Source of the DNA: Bolinopsis microptera
Taxonomy: Eukaryota > Ctenophora > Tentaculata > Lobata > Bolinopsidae
Assembly (NCBI RefSeq): GCF_026151205.1
Contig: NC_087072.1
Span: forward strand, 7,798,084 to 7,862,083
Reading direction: 5' to 3'
Length of the DNA: 64,000 bases
How positions within the stretch are numbered: position 1 is the stretch's first letter; every line of letters starts with the position of its first letter. Below, piece by piece: positions 12,121-23,400 of the stretch. Made by a program: the position numbers and the translations under genes. The notes under the pieces are model-generated. The model was not told the origin of the DNA and ran no database searches. It saw nothing but the letters and a program-made list of their open reading frames with translations.

Positions 12121-13628
12121 GGCAAGTTTCCATAAACGATATTTTATGATCGTCGCCGATAATCGCTTATTGAGCGCTTTTTCGGCGCTTTTTAAAAAAA
12201 AAACCGTTTACAATCGCTTTTTTTACGATTATAAACGGTTCAAAAAAAATCGCTTATAATCGACTATAATTGGTGTCATAATTCAAAAAAGCGCTTTTTT
12301 GAATTTAAAAGCGCTTATAAGCGCTTTTAAGCGCTTACTAGCGTCGCTGAGCGATTTGAAAGCGGTTTTCCAGTAGGATTAGCGCCAAAAACGGGTGGAT
12401 AAGCGGTTGGCCGGATAAGCGATTCGTAGGCGCTTTTTTGAACCATTTATAAGCGATTATAAGCGCTTATAATTGGGGTGCAATTTAGCTGTTTGTAAAG
12501 CGCAAATAAAGCGCTTATAAGCGCTTTTAAAATTGAGTCAGGAAAACGCTATATTACATCTTACAACCGCTTATAATCGATTATAAGCGTTTTTTCAGAA
12601 ATCGCTTATAACAGCTAATTCATCGCTATTTCACCGCTTTTACCGCTTTTCCTATCATCCATGGCCAGGTGAGCAGGAATTAAAAAGCGCTTATAAGCGC
12701 TTTTTCGATGCTGCCCCTAGCCTGGTCGGAACGGGGTAGTGCCCGGAATTTAAAAGCGCTTATAAGCGATTTCTCAATTCCCCTTAACCTGGTTGGAACT
12801 TTCATGTGCTTTTATGAGCAACCTGGGGTGCACAGGCAGAGTCAGGATTTAAAAGCGCTTATAGGCGCTTATGATCGCTTTTCTACCGCTTTTTCTATCA
12901 CCCATGGCCTGGTTGGCAAGAATTATAAAGCGCTTATAAGCGTTTTTTCAATGCTGCCCCTAACCTGTTCGGAACAGGAGTGTGCCCGGAATTAAAAAGC
13001 GCTTATAAGCGCTTTTTCAATGCTGCCACTAACCTGGTCGGAACGGGGGAGTGCCCGGAATTAAAAAGCGCTTATAAGCGATTTCTCAATTCCCCTTAAC
13101 CTGGTCGGAACTTGCATGTGATTTTCTGAGCAACCTGGGGTGCACCGGCAGAGTCAGGATTTAAAAGCGCTTATAGGCGCTTATGATCGCTTTTCTACCG
13201 CTTTTTCTATCACCCATGGCCTGGTTGGCAAGAATTATAAAGCGCTTATAAGCGTTTTTTCAATGCTGCCCCTAACCTGTTCGGAACAGGGGTGTGCCCG
13301 GAATTGAAAGCGCATATGATCGCTTTTCTACCGCTTTTCCTATCACCCATGGCCTGGTTGGCAAGAATTAGAAAGCGCTTATAAGCGCTTTTTCAATGCT
13401 GCCACTAACCTGGTCGGAACGGGGGAGTGCCCGGAATTAAAAAGCGCTCATTAGCGCTTTTTTAATGCTGCGCTTATAAGCGATTTCTCAATTCCCCTTA
13501 ACCTGGTCAGAACCGGAAATCAGTGTGCCCGCTTATAGTTATAAGTGCTTTTCTGTGCAACCTGGGGTCACCGGCAGAATCAGGATTTAAAAGCGCTTAT
13601 AGGCGCTTATGATCGCTTTTCTACCGCT
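12121..13628. repeat. Left inverted arm, palindromic satellite array
   Basis: The outer part (12121-12660) is irregular, rich in AAGCGCTT and CGCTTATAA words. The inner part is a higher-order array whose units of about 130-310 bp are built from blocks of about 60-70 bp. Each block joins the palindrome AAGCGCTTATAAGCGCTT, or a variant of it, to a linker carrying CCTGGTCGGAAC, CCATGGCCTGG or CAACCTGGGGTGCACCGG. Exact palindromes occur near 12308, 12508, 12684, 12996 and 13372; other units carry one- or two-base variants ending GCGATT or GCGTTT. Confidence 0.88.
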
Positions 13629-15260
13629 TCTACTAAATCGCTTGCCCAAATTTTAAGGAAATTCTTGTAAAAAGGCCCTTTGGGGCATGAAAATGATCTA
13701 TATATGTGTATTTTTGGACGCTGATTCCGAATCACCCCCCATGACGTAGGGTTAAAATGCTTCCCTGGAGAGTTATGGGCAAAAATCCGTTTTGGTCACG
13801 TGACAGGCTAGGCTAGTAAAATACGAATTCGATTGTTTAGGGCCCGGGTTAGGGTTAGGCTTGTGGAACGGGTTATGGTTAACTTCGGGGTTATGGTTAG
13901 GGTTAGGGTTGGGATTAGGATTTATGTAAAACCGTTTTGTACGGCTGCAAAACCATAAAAACCAAAGTCACGTGAAATTTTTGGGCGAGCGAACTAGTAA
14001 AAGCCGAGTTGGACTCCAATATATGGAACAGATATTTTACGAGTGTCACCCGTCAATTCTCGCAATCACGTTCAACATTGCGCTTCGCACAAATACGGCG
14101 CGCGCTAACATTGACTCTTAAAATAATCGGATTGCTTTAATGTTTAAGTACCCGGGTTTTTACGCTTGCAGTGGCGCCCCACCTCCCGGTGACACAGAGG
14201 CGGTACTTGTGCGAAAAAATGCTTGCAGCCTGGGCACGGATCTAAGCAATTTTATATTGGGTGTCAAAATTTTGTCCTCATATCTGCAATCTGACGTCGC
14301 GCGTGGCAACATGAATACTGCGGGCGCGCGCACGAAGGCGAGTTGATGCTTTTCTTTACTTGTGAAACAAGTGGCGCGAATTTTACCAGGTGACCCCAAG
14401 CTAGTATGTTCATAAGCATAGCCTGGCGTAATTAAACCCTCTAAAACGCGCAAATAGGCGTGTTTATACGATTTTACAATCAAATAATAAGATTTTACAA
14501 TTTAACTCAGCGCGCGGCTCTTGTAGTGCATACGTCACTTCTTTTTTATTGGTAGTTGGCGTGCACGTGATCTTTTGCGCGGCTCTAATTGGTTCTGAAC
14601 GATCACGTGAATGCTAGTCCAATGAGCATTCGCACTTTTTTAGGGCGATGAAAGTCGTAATTCACTCAGCCCGAATAAAGATTTGGCGGAATGCAGATAA
14701 TGACAGGCTGAGCGCCGCCCAGTAACGCGAATTGTAAGCACCCTGTCACCCGATCTTAAGGTGACGTACGACACTTCGTTTAACAAACTAATTAAAACGT
14801 TTTTTGTTTCCCGCTAGGCTCATTGGACCAGGTGAGCTTGCATGCTTGTGAATGTGATTGTAAGTACAGCTGTACTGTAGTTTATACCTAATTACCCCTA
14901 CTGCAGAAACTGCAAAGTGCGGGAAATTTTGGGAACCAATATATGGTTGCCAAAATCGATGGAGGGTTGGCGGCTAGATCAAAGCTCAACGGCTTTGGAT
15001 TAGGGGTGGACGATAAAATAAACTTGCTCAGATTTTAAAATTTTTTTGTAACACTGTTTTCTAGAGACTGTGAGAATTTTCACAATACCAAATTTGTCAT
15101 ACCTTTTTGGAAAGATCAGTGAGTTTCGCCTCACTAGCTGGGTGCCATTTGCTCTATCCAGAGCCCTTGCGCTTGCAGTAGCGCGCGCCCACTCACTTCT
15201 TGACGTACTTGTGAAACAAGCGCGCCCGAAGTGGCGCGAAAGCACATGGTTAGGTAATGG
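13629..15260. other. Unique core of the foldback element
   Basis: No convincing coding sequence; the frames at 14140-14483 and 15000-15306 lack motifs. It contains degenerate telomere-like repeats at 13843-13920 (several GGGTTAGGGTTAGG-type words), a segment at 13680-13790 that recurs at 35150-35260 (shared core ACGCTGATTCCGAAT), a direct repeat ACTTGTGAAACAAG near 14358 and 15208, each followed by GGCGCGAA, and CpG-rich sequence with CCAAT/ATTGG and CACGTGA words at 14510-14640 that could be promoter-like. Whether it has a function is unknown. Confidence 0.6.
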
Positions 15261-16787
15261 GAAAAGCGGTAGAAAAGCGATCATAAGCGCCTATAAGCGC
15301 TTTTAAATCCTGACTCTGCCGGTGCACCCCAGGTTGCACAGAAAAGCACTTATAAGCGGGCACTCTGATTTCTAGTTCCGACCAGGTTAAGGGGAATTGA
15401 GAAATCGCTTATAAGCGCTTATTAATTCCAGGCACTCCCCCGTTCCGACCAGGTTAGGGGCAGCATTGAAAAAAAGCTTATAAGCGCTTTATAATTCTTG
15501 CCAACCAGGCCTTGGGTGATGGGAAAAGCGGTAGAAAAGCAATCATAAGCGCCTATAAGCGCTTTTAAATCCTGACTCTGCCGGTGCACCCCAGGTTGCT
15601 CAAAAAAGCACATGCAAGTGGGCACTCTCCAGTTCCGACCAGGTTGAAGAGAATTCAACACGCGCTTTTTAATTCCGGGCACACCCCCGTTCCAAACAGG
15701 TTAGGGGCAGCATTGAAAAAACGCTTATAAGCGCTTTATAATTCTTGCCAACCAGGCCATGGGTGATAGAAAAAGCGGTAGAAAAGCGATCATAATGCTT
15801 TTTAATCCTGACTCTGCCGGTGCACCCCAGGTTGCTCAGAAAAGCACTTATAAGCGGGCACTCTGATTTCCAGTTCCGACCAGGTTAGGGGCAGCATTTA
15901 AAAAGCGCTTTTTTATTCCGGGCACTCCCCCGTTCCGACCAGGTAAGGGGCAGCATTGAAAAACGCTTATAAGCGCTTTATAATTCTTGCCAACCCATGC
16001 CATGGGTGATAGGAAAAGTGGTAGAAAAGCGATCATAAGCGCCTATAAGCGCTTTTAAATCCTGACTCTGCCGGTGCACCCCAGGTTGCTCAGAAAAGCA
16101 CATGAAAGTTCCAACCAGGTTAAGGGGAATTGAGAAATCGCTTATAAGCGCTTTTAAATTCCGGGCACTACCCCGTTCCGACCAGGCTAGGGGCAGCATC
16201 GAAAAAGCGCTTATAAGCGCTTTTTAATTCCTGCTCACCTGGCCATGGATGATAGGAAAAGCGGTAAAAGCGGTGAAATAGCGATGAATTAGCTGTTATA
16301 AGCGATTTCTGAAAAAACGCTTATAATCGATTATAAGCGGTTGTAAGATGTAATATAGCGTTTTCCTGACTCAATTTTAAAAGCGCTTATAAGCGCTTTA
16401 TTTGCGCTTTACAAACAGCTAAATTGCACCCCAATTATAAGCGCTTATAATCGCTTATAAATGGTTCAAAAAAGCGCCTACGAATCGCTTATCCGGCCAA
16501 CCGCTTATCCACCCGTTTTTGGCGCTAATCCTACTGGAAAACCGCTTTCAAATCGCTCAGCGACGCTAGTAAGCGCTTAAAAGCGCTTATAAGCGCTTTT
16601 AAATTCAAAAAAGCGCTTTTTTGAATTATGACACCAATTATAGTCGATTATAAGCGATTTTTTTTGAACCGTTTATAATCGTAAAAAAAGCGATTGTAAA
16701 CGGTTTTTTTTTTTAAAAAGCGCCGAAAAAGCGCTCAATAAGCGATTATCGGCGACGATCATAAAATATCGTTTATGGAAACTTGCC
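15261..16787. repeat. Right inverted arm, palindromic satellite array
   Basis: This is the reverse complement of the left arm. The outer section 16208-16787 mirrors 12121-12700 almost perfectly. The inner units have the same linkers (GTTCCGACCAGG, CCAGGCCATGGG, CCGGTGCACCCCAGG) but in a different order and number. The inner arrays have therefore changed by unequal exchange since the arms were last identical. Exact palindromes lie near 16205, 16379 and 16576. Confidence 0.88.
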
Positions 16788-16795
16788 CTACAAAG

Positions 16796-17485
16796 CTTTT
16801 ACTACATGACTACTATTGCATATAATATATAATATAATGATGGATTCAAGTGGTCGTGTTGAACTCGGTTACCATGGTAACCATATGATTCATGACCTAC
16901 GACTTGCCGGATTGCAGTAGGCTTACGTAACATATTTCAACGCTGTTCGTTGTGAGGCTCGAGTTACATATTTGATGGGCCCCTTATTTTCCGTTGGCAC
17001 ATCTTTAATTTTGCCTGGTCCTTTTAAGTTCCTTGAAATACGTTTGTCCGTTAACTTCGTATGCTTTATCATATTTTGTATTTTGTATAATGTACTATGT
17101 TGCTGCTACTTCTTTGACCATGGACTATAATTGTTAAGTCAACTAACACGACTTTCCTTGTTCACCGATTGTTGCATTGTTAGATTTAAAGATTTACGTT
17201 GATATGCATTATGCACGCTTGTTTTTACATTATATCGGCTTGAGAATTTATCTTTTTTATTCATTTAGATTTCGTACATATCAAAAAATTTCATTCTGCT
17301 GATTGTATCTGCCACTTGTTTATCAAATCATTATCTCCTTTGTAATATATTTATACATAACATTTTGTCCCGTATCTTTTTTCGCTATAATTCCGATTTA
17401 CGTCGCACAGATTCGTTGTGTTATGTCTGCGTCGCTGCGGTAGTTTAAAAAAAACGCAATCACAACGTTATAAATACCCAAGACC
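16796..17485. other. Upstream region of the SLC44 gene
   Basis: This 690-bp stretch lies between the foldback element and the first ATG of the transporter gene and must contain at least part of its promoter and 5' UTR. A TATAAATA word at 17470-17477 is too close to the ATG (about 9 bp) to act as its TATA box. GGTTACCATGGTAACC at 16868-16883 is a perfect 16-bp palindrome, possibly an X-box (RFX)-type or other factor site; this is inference only. Confidence 0.4.
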
Positions 17486-20400
17486 ATGGGTAAACAGAAA
17501 GTAAAGCCGTTCCAATCAGCAGTGAGTTTCCCCCGTTTTTTTCCCGATAATTTTTGAACCATAGATCTGTTTTATTTTTACACCTAAAAACCTGAGACTA
17601 GAATAAAAACGTTTTTTAAGAATTGGGTATACAGTATAAAGTATACTCCATATAGTATGGAGCTTAGATATATCTTATAACTGAACCCAGTCTTACTCAA
17701 TAATATAGACGAAAATGTGATGTTATATTCGAACTATTGATGTAAGTAGGTGACTCTGTAAGATCCATGAGATAGAAGAAGGAAATTATAAGGGTATTAC
17801 TAGGGTAAGATAAGATCACACGACTTATCATTATCTGCTCTGCAGATTTGATGTGTAAAATAGCCTATTGATTCATAAACACATAATAGTTCTTTTACAA
17901 TAAAATATAGTTTCATTATAGTGAGCAATTGTAATGCCTTTGAGTCGTGGGCAAGATATGCCCATTTAAAATTTTAAAACACTTCAGTTAACTTGATATC
18001 GTGTAGAACTGTACAATGTTGATGTTTTATCTCAACAATCTAAACAATTAAAAACGAAAAATTAGAAACTTTTGACTGATCAGTCATTATTTCAGGAGGA
18101 AGATAAAAAAGATGTGGGTCCGTTAAAAGATAGAGGCTGCACCGATATAATATGCATACTTATATTCATAGTGTTCCTTGGTGGAATGGTAAGTGATGAC
18201 CTTCAGAATTTTTTCATAACATTTGCTGTGCGATTTACATAACATTTTAGGTTTTAAAATTAAAAGACCTAATCATCTGTTCGGAAAATAAGAGAAGCAT
18301 CTTTTGCAATAAATTACGAATCTCACAGGGGGTGATTGCTTATTTTGCGTTCACGATTGGGGATCCCTGGAGAATACTTAACGGATATGACAGCTTCGGT
18401 AACACGTGTGGAGTTAAAAATGTCAAACCAGATGGTGTCACTGCTAAACACTCTGGACTGGATATGACCGAAAAACCGTGAGTTCTATAAGCTCATCATA
18501 TGTATCTCAAAATCTGATAACAAAATCGTTTAGTAGGATTTTCAAAATGAAACAATTTGTTTATCGAAAGTTATAGTGTTAGTCAAATTCCTTTTGGCTC
18601 GAGGAGGTGTTCTAGCAAAATTGTAGGCGAAATTGTAAGAATGTTGTGAAAATTTCGCCGAAGGTTTATTCTCAGAATTGTAAAGATGTCGCCCATTCAA
18701 ATACATACATTAACGTATCAGTTAGTAGGTCAGTGACTAAGTTGGTCACTCCCTTGTATTTAAACATGCACAAGGTCTGGGTCGAATTCGGTCTCAAGCA
18801 CTATTTTTCATCCGAACTGTAATATTGTACCTTAATTCCCAAAAATTTGGGCGACAAAAAATTTGAGCGGGCCTCTCGCCCAAATTTTTTGCAGACCAAA
18901 TTAATTGCATAAATCTTTTCCGTCCGCTAAATTTTTTGCTAACCAAACTTTTGGCATTTGGCCTGTGGCCCTGAAATCTATAGAAAGATGGCTTTTTCTT
19001 CATATCCAAGTGAAATAATATTTGAAATTTTAGTTTTCTAATTCTGCTTAAAATTGAAAGCAAAATGACTGGAACAATAAGGAATAATAATGAACTAAAG
19101 CAAATATCTAACTGAAATTTTAGTGGAAAATCGTTAATTTTTCGAAGAATTTGTGCCCAAATTTTCGGTCGCCCAAATGAGTTCAAATTTTCTGCCCAAA
19201 TTTTTCGGGCTCAAATAAATTGTGCTCAATATAATGGCACACAAATTTTTGGGAACTAAGGTATTGCAGAAATCTAATTACTTATTACTCATATTTGATC
19301 CATCATGTCGGTAAATTGCTTGCCTGGGCCCTGGACTATGAAAGTTTATCTGTTCAGTAATTGATTGCCGAAACATTTTATTGGCACCAAAATCTCATCA
19401 GACTGCGGGTAAGAGGTGTTCTGGCGAAATTGTAACATTTGCCCACGGACCTAACTTTTGCGCCAATTGTATCTGAACTGGGGCGACATGACATTCGCTT
19501 ACAATTCTGAGAAGAGTTTTAAATCATAACTGTAACGCGCCTTAGTATTTTGGGTGGGCGCGCGTTACGCGACGATCGAGCAGCGCGCGCAGCGCAGCTA
19601 GCTAGCTAGCTGCGCTAGCTTAGCTAGCTGAGCTAAGCTATAATATATAATCTCTTCATCTTTCGCTTCTCTTGATCAGCAAAGTTCTGCTCATTTCCAC
19701 AAGTCAGCTCCATTAGATAAACCTTCTTTGCTTTATCTGAATAGATCACTACATCAGGTCTTAGTGGTGTAGCTGCAATGTGCTGCGGGAAGTTCCTCTG
19801 TCTCTCGTAGATGGTGACTGAAAGTTCGACACTTCTTGTAGATCAGGTAGTTTAGGTGGAATTCATCCCATGTGGGTGGCGCTGTACTGCAGATCCAATT
19901 AGGTTTGTCAAGGTCTTCCAGTCCTGTGGGGTTTACATAGTCACGCTCACGGTCATCAATCATCATCTTTGTACTCCTTTTCAAAGAACTTGGATGCTTC
20001 TTCAATCTTCACTGTCAAACTCAGGCTCTTTATCTTTAGTCTCTTCCTTCGTGAGCAGTTTCTTACCATACTCATAAGGGTTTCTTCTAAAGAGTTTGGA
20101 GCTATTCTCTTTCGTCTTTTTCCTTTCTTTCTTCTGGGCGGTCTTCCTTGCTTTGTTATGAAGTCGTACTAGTTTCAGGTAAGAAATCTTCTATCTTTCA
20201 ACCTATTCATCATCATTCGAGTCACATACTCTCTTCCATTCCTTTCTACTCTCTTTCTTCATTTCCCTCAACTGTCTGCACTCAGCATCAAGTCTCGGTT
20301 TTTTCTTCGATGGTATAATGTTTGTTGAACCAACTTCGCATATCAACTCGAAGTAGTCATAGGTGGTGTTCTTAAGCAACTCCAACCCCTTAATAGGGTC

Positions 20401-23400
20401 GCTGTGTGTAGAGAACTGGAGACTAATTAGACCGAGGTCTTGATCAATCTTGTCCCACCTATTATCATTGGCCTTAGGTAGTTTTAACCGAGTTTTAATA
20501 ACTACCGGTTCTGGTGGATCTGCGTGAGATCTAAAGTTTGCAGACGTAGACGTCCTCCATTTTGCACTGTGTAGAAACGTCACCCTCAGTTAGAAGTCAG
20601 GTAGGCGCAGAGTGAAGGGGAAGTCGTGTCACTCTACTGGTATAACCATCAAACCATACAACTTCCCTTTGACGAGTGAACGCCATATCTCCAAGGAGAT
20701 TCCAATCCGTTAATCAATGTGAGGATAATCATAGGTTAAAGGAAGCGCGCGTACCTCGGGACCTAGTACATAATATTCACCTAGCGTCAGGTCAAAATAA
20801 ACAGACAATCTAAAATAAAGATTACTATCGAAAGAGTACTTGTATTTTTCAGCATACGATTCTTAAAACATACTTAATTGATATGTTTTCCAATTCGTCA
20901 GGTATTTGATGTATTTTGATCCCCGTGTTATGCTGCCGGACTCTGTTACAGCTGTAATTGGTTCTGACAAGACTGCTTTCTTAGAAACTACTATGATGCT
21001 GTGTGTAAAGAAGTGTCCGGTAGGCACTGTTTTGCCTATAGAAACAAATGGGGCCTACAAGATGTGTGAGTGCATTTATTTTGAAGTTATAAGCAGTTCT
21101 ATTGTTTATGACTCGTATAATGAGCGTGCACGTCCGATTCGGTTTTAGAGTCTTGACGTTTGAGTAGAATGGTCACATTTGATATCCTTCTATTATATTA
21201 ACACAGTTGCAGTTATAAGTTCTTAATTTTAGGGGAATATTATAATTTACAAAAGAACGGAGAGGATTATTGTGAGTATGGTTTCTGGGACAGTACCGAT
21301 AAGGAAATTACCGATTTAAAAACAGCATTGGAAGGATATGCTAACAGTGCATTAGCAGAGGCTCACACTAACGCTCCAGGAGAAACAGACAATGATTTTA
21401 TTACCAGTAATGGTGCATCTGGACCCTGCCCAGAATTCATCATAGAATCGTGAGTATTTGAACGTTAAGTTATTATATGATAATTATATGTAAATAAGTT
21501 GTAAATCGTAAAACCATTAATTTTTATGAGGAATGAACTACAAAAATTCGCCAGGGTTAAGGGTATACTGGTGGGGGGGGGGGGGTTCACTACACCATAC
21601 ACAAAAAAGGCAAAAGTGTAGTGTAAAAAAAGGGTACAGTGAACCCCCCCCCCCCCCCCCCCCCCCCATACTATTTTTTATAGTAAGTACAATTATATAA
21701 TAATTGGTTGTATCATAGTTGTTGAAATAAAATTGGGCCTAATTCATTTCTGGAACAGGACAGCAATCATGAACAGATGTGTCCCTGGGTTTGAAAAACT
21801 AAAAGCTCTTGCCGGTGACGGAACTGAGGAGTTTGTTCAAACACTGGAAGAAAAAATGAATGCATTGTTAGGGACTGACCTATCAGCATCAGAAATAATG
21901 CAGTACGCAATGGCTGACGTCATGAACTCGTACAGGGAAATCGCAGTCATGTGTGCTTCATCCCTTATCATCTCTTTTATCATCATCCTGCTTCTCGGCT
22001 GGATTGCCCAAATAATGATATATGCCATAGCCATACTTGCGGCCGTGGCCTGCATCGCTGGACCCGCCTACTTCTGGTACGTTTGGTATCAGGCTAAAGA
22101 AGCACTCGATGCTGCAGAAATCACGTTGCAGACTCAAGTGGACAATGTGGAAACGCTCATGATTTATGCAATTATCATCACAGTAAGTACATAACTTATG
22201 AAAATGTTTCAATTTTGAGCCTCCATGAAGTAGAGCTTCTCAGTCGACCTTAGATTCTACGAAGAGGCCCAAACTTCATTTTTTAAATGTGAAGAGAAGA
22301 CAGTTTAACTTAACAAAGGAGTTTCATCTGCTTCACTCAGTAAAGGGTGTAGCAGTGTTACTGACAGTGTTACTGACAGTGTTACTAACACTTCCTCATA
22401 CAGGTTGTATGTGTGGTTGTGTTGCTGCTCATTATATTCCTGAGATCACGTATTGGGCTGATGGTGACACTGTTCAAGGAAGCCGGTTTCATGGTCATGA
22501 GAATGATAACAATCCTCTTCACTCCAATAATTGTAAGTGATGGCGGTTACTTTACTCACCTACATCCACTGACTCACCACATGTTTACATCAATACACCA
22601 CGGACGAAAAAATTACAAATTTGATGATAACTTTAATACAGGAAAACCCTGATTCACTGTTCCCTGATTTAGTGATTTACCGCAACCCACGATTCACCGC
22701 GGCAATTTCTTTCCTCCCAATTGGGCTTAACAGTTAACATGCATAATGTAAACAAAAACTCCGATTCAACGCGGATGTTTCCTTTCCCAAACTCCGCGGT
22801 AAATCGGAGTTTAACTGTATTTAATTATTATCACGGTCACAGTAAATCCTAACACAAATGCTCACCAGTTGGCACTGTTTATCCTAGCTTGGGCAGCCTT
22901 GTGGTCCTTTGTGTCAGGATACATCTACACTGCAGGAACTGCGCAGGATCTCAACTTCACCAGGGAGTATTCATCAGCGGATTCTCCCTTTGCCAATGAA
23001 AACATCACCATGGTCATCTACAAAGACCACGTTAGTTCTATGTACCAGCTTCCCATAAAGTTGTCCTAGTCATTTATAAGTGTTTCTTATTCCATTGTGA
23101 ACATGGACTTATTCCATTGTAAACATGGAGTCAGCAATATCATGTTTATAATTCCTATAGTAAACTTTACTTTTTAGAGTTTTGGTTATATGTTATCAAA
23201 CCTTGTGCTCATTTGTCTGTTCACAGGACTACATAATGTGGGTGTGGCTGTACCACTTGTTCGGATTATACTGGGGAACTGAATTCTTCTTGGCGTGTCA
23301 CGAAATGGCCATTGCCGGTGCTTTCTGTCAGTTCTACTGGACCCGGGACAAGAGGAAGGTTAGCTTCCCTGTGTTGCGTGGTATTTGGTGGGTATTCCGG

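Larger units (their letters stand above)
12113..16795. mobile_element. Foldback (FB/TU-like) element with satellite arms
   Basis: The element runs from 12121 to 16787 (4667 bp), flanked by perfect 8-bp duplications CTACAAAG at 12113-12120 and 16788-16795. Both termini are GGCAAGTTTCC reading inward. The left arm (12121-about 13628) and right arm (about 15261-16787) are inverted copies; the outer 580 bp or so look nearly identical base for base, differing in a homopolymer length. The arms are tandem repeats around AAGCGCTTATAAGCGCTT. A unique core of about 1.6 kb lies between them. Long tandem-repeat arms plus an 8-bp duplication resemble the foldback elements of animals (Drosophila FB, sea-urchin TU). 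No transposase was found, so it is non-autonomous. The good arm match suggests recent movement or gene conversion between the arms. Confidence 0.85.

Noticed and set aside
14140-14483. Overlapping frames in the foldback core
   Set aside because: Opposite-strand GC-rich frames with no transposase or other motif.
12708-16199. Several 60-95-aa frames in the foldback arms
   Set aside because: They repeat with the satellite units (AFSITHGL, QPGVHRQSQDLKALIGAYD) and occur on both strands; repeat-derived.
17470-17477. TATAAATA as a TATA box for SLC44
   Set aside because: Only about 9 bp from the ATG, which would place transcription start downstream of the start codon.
18794-19186. 130-aa minus frame in SLC44 intron 3
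   Set aside because: Lies inside the TA-bounded MITE, AT-rich, no transposase motif.
22289-22540. 83-aa frame over SLC44 exon 7
   Set aside because: Out-of-frame shadow of a real exon; the exon frame is [19 protein letters not shown].
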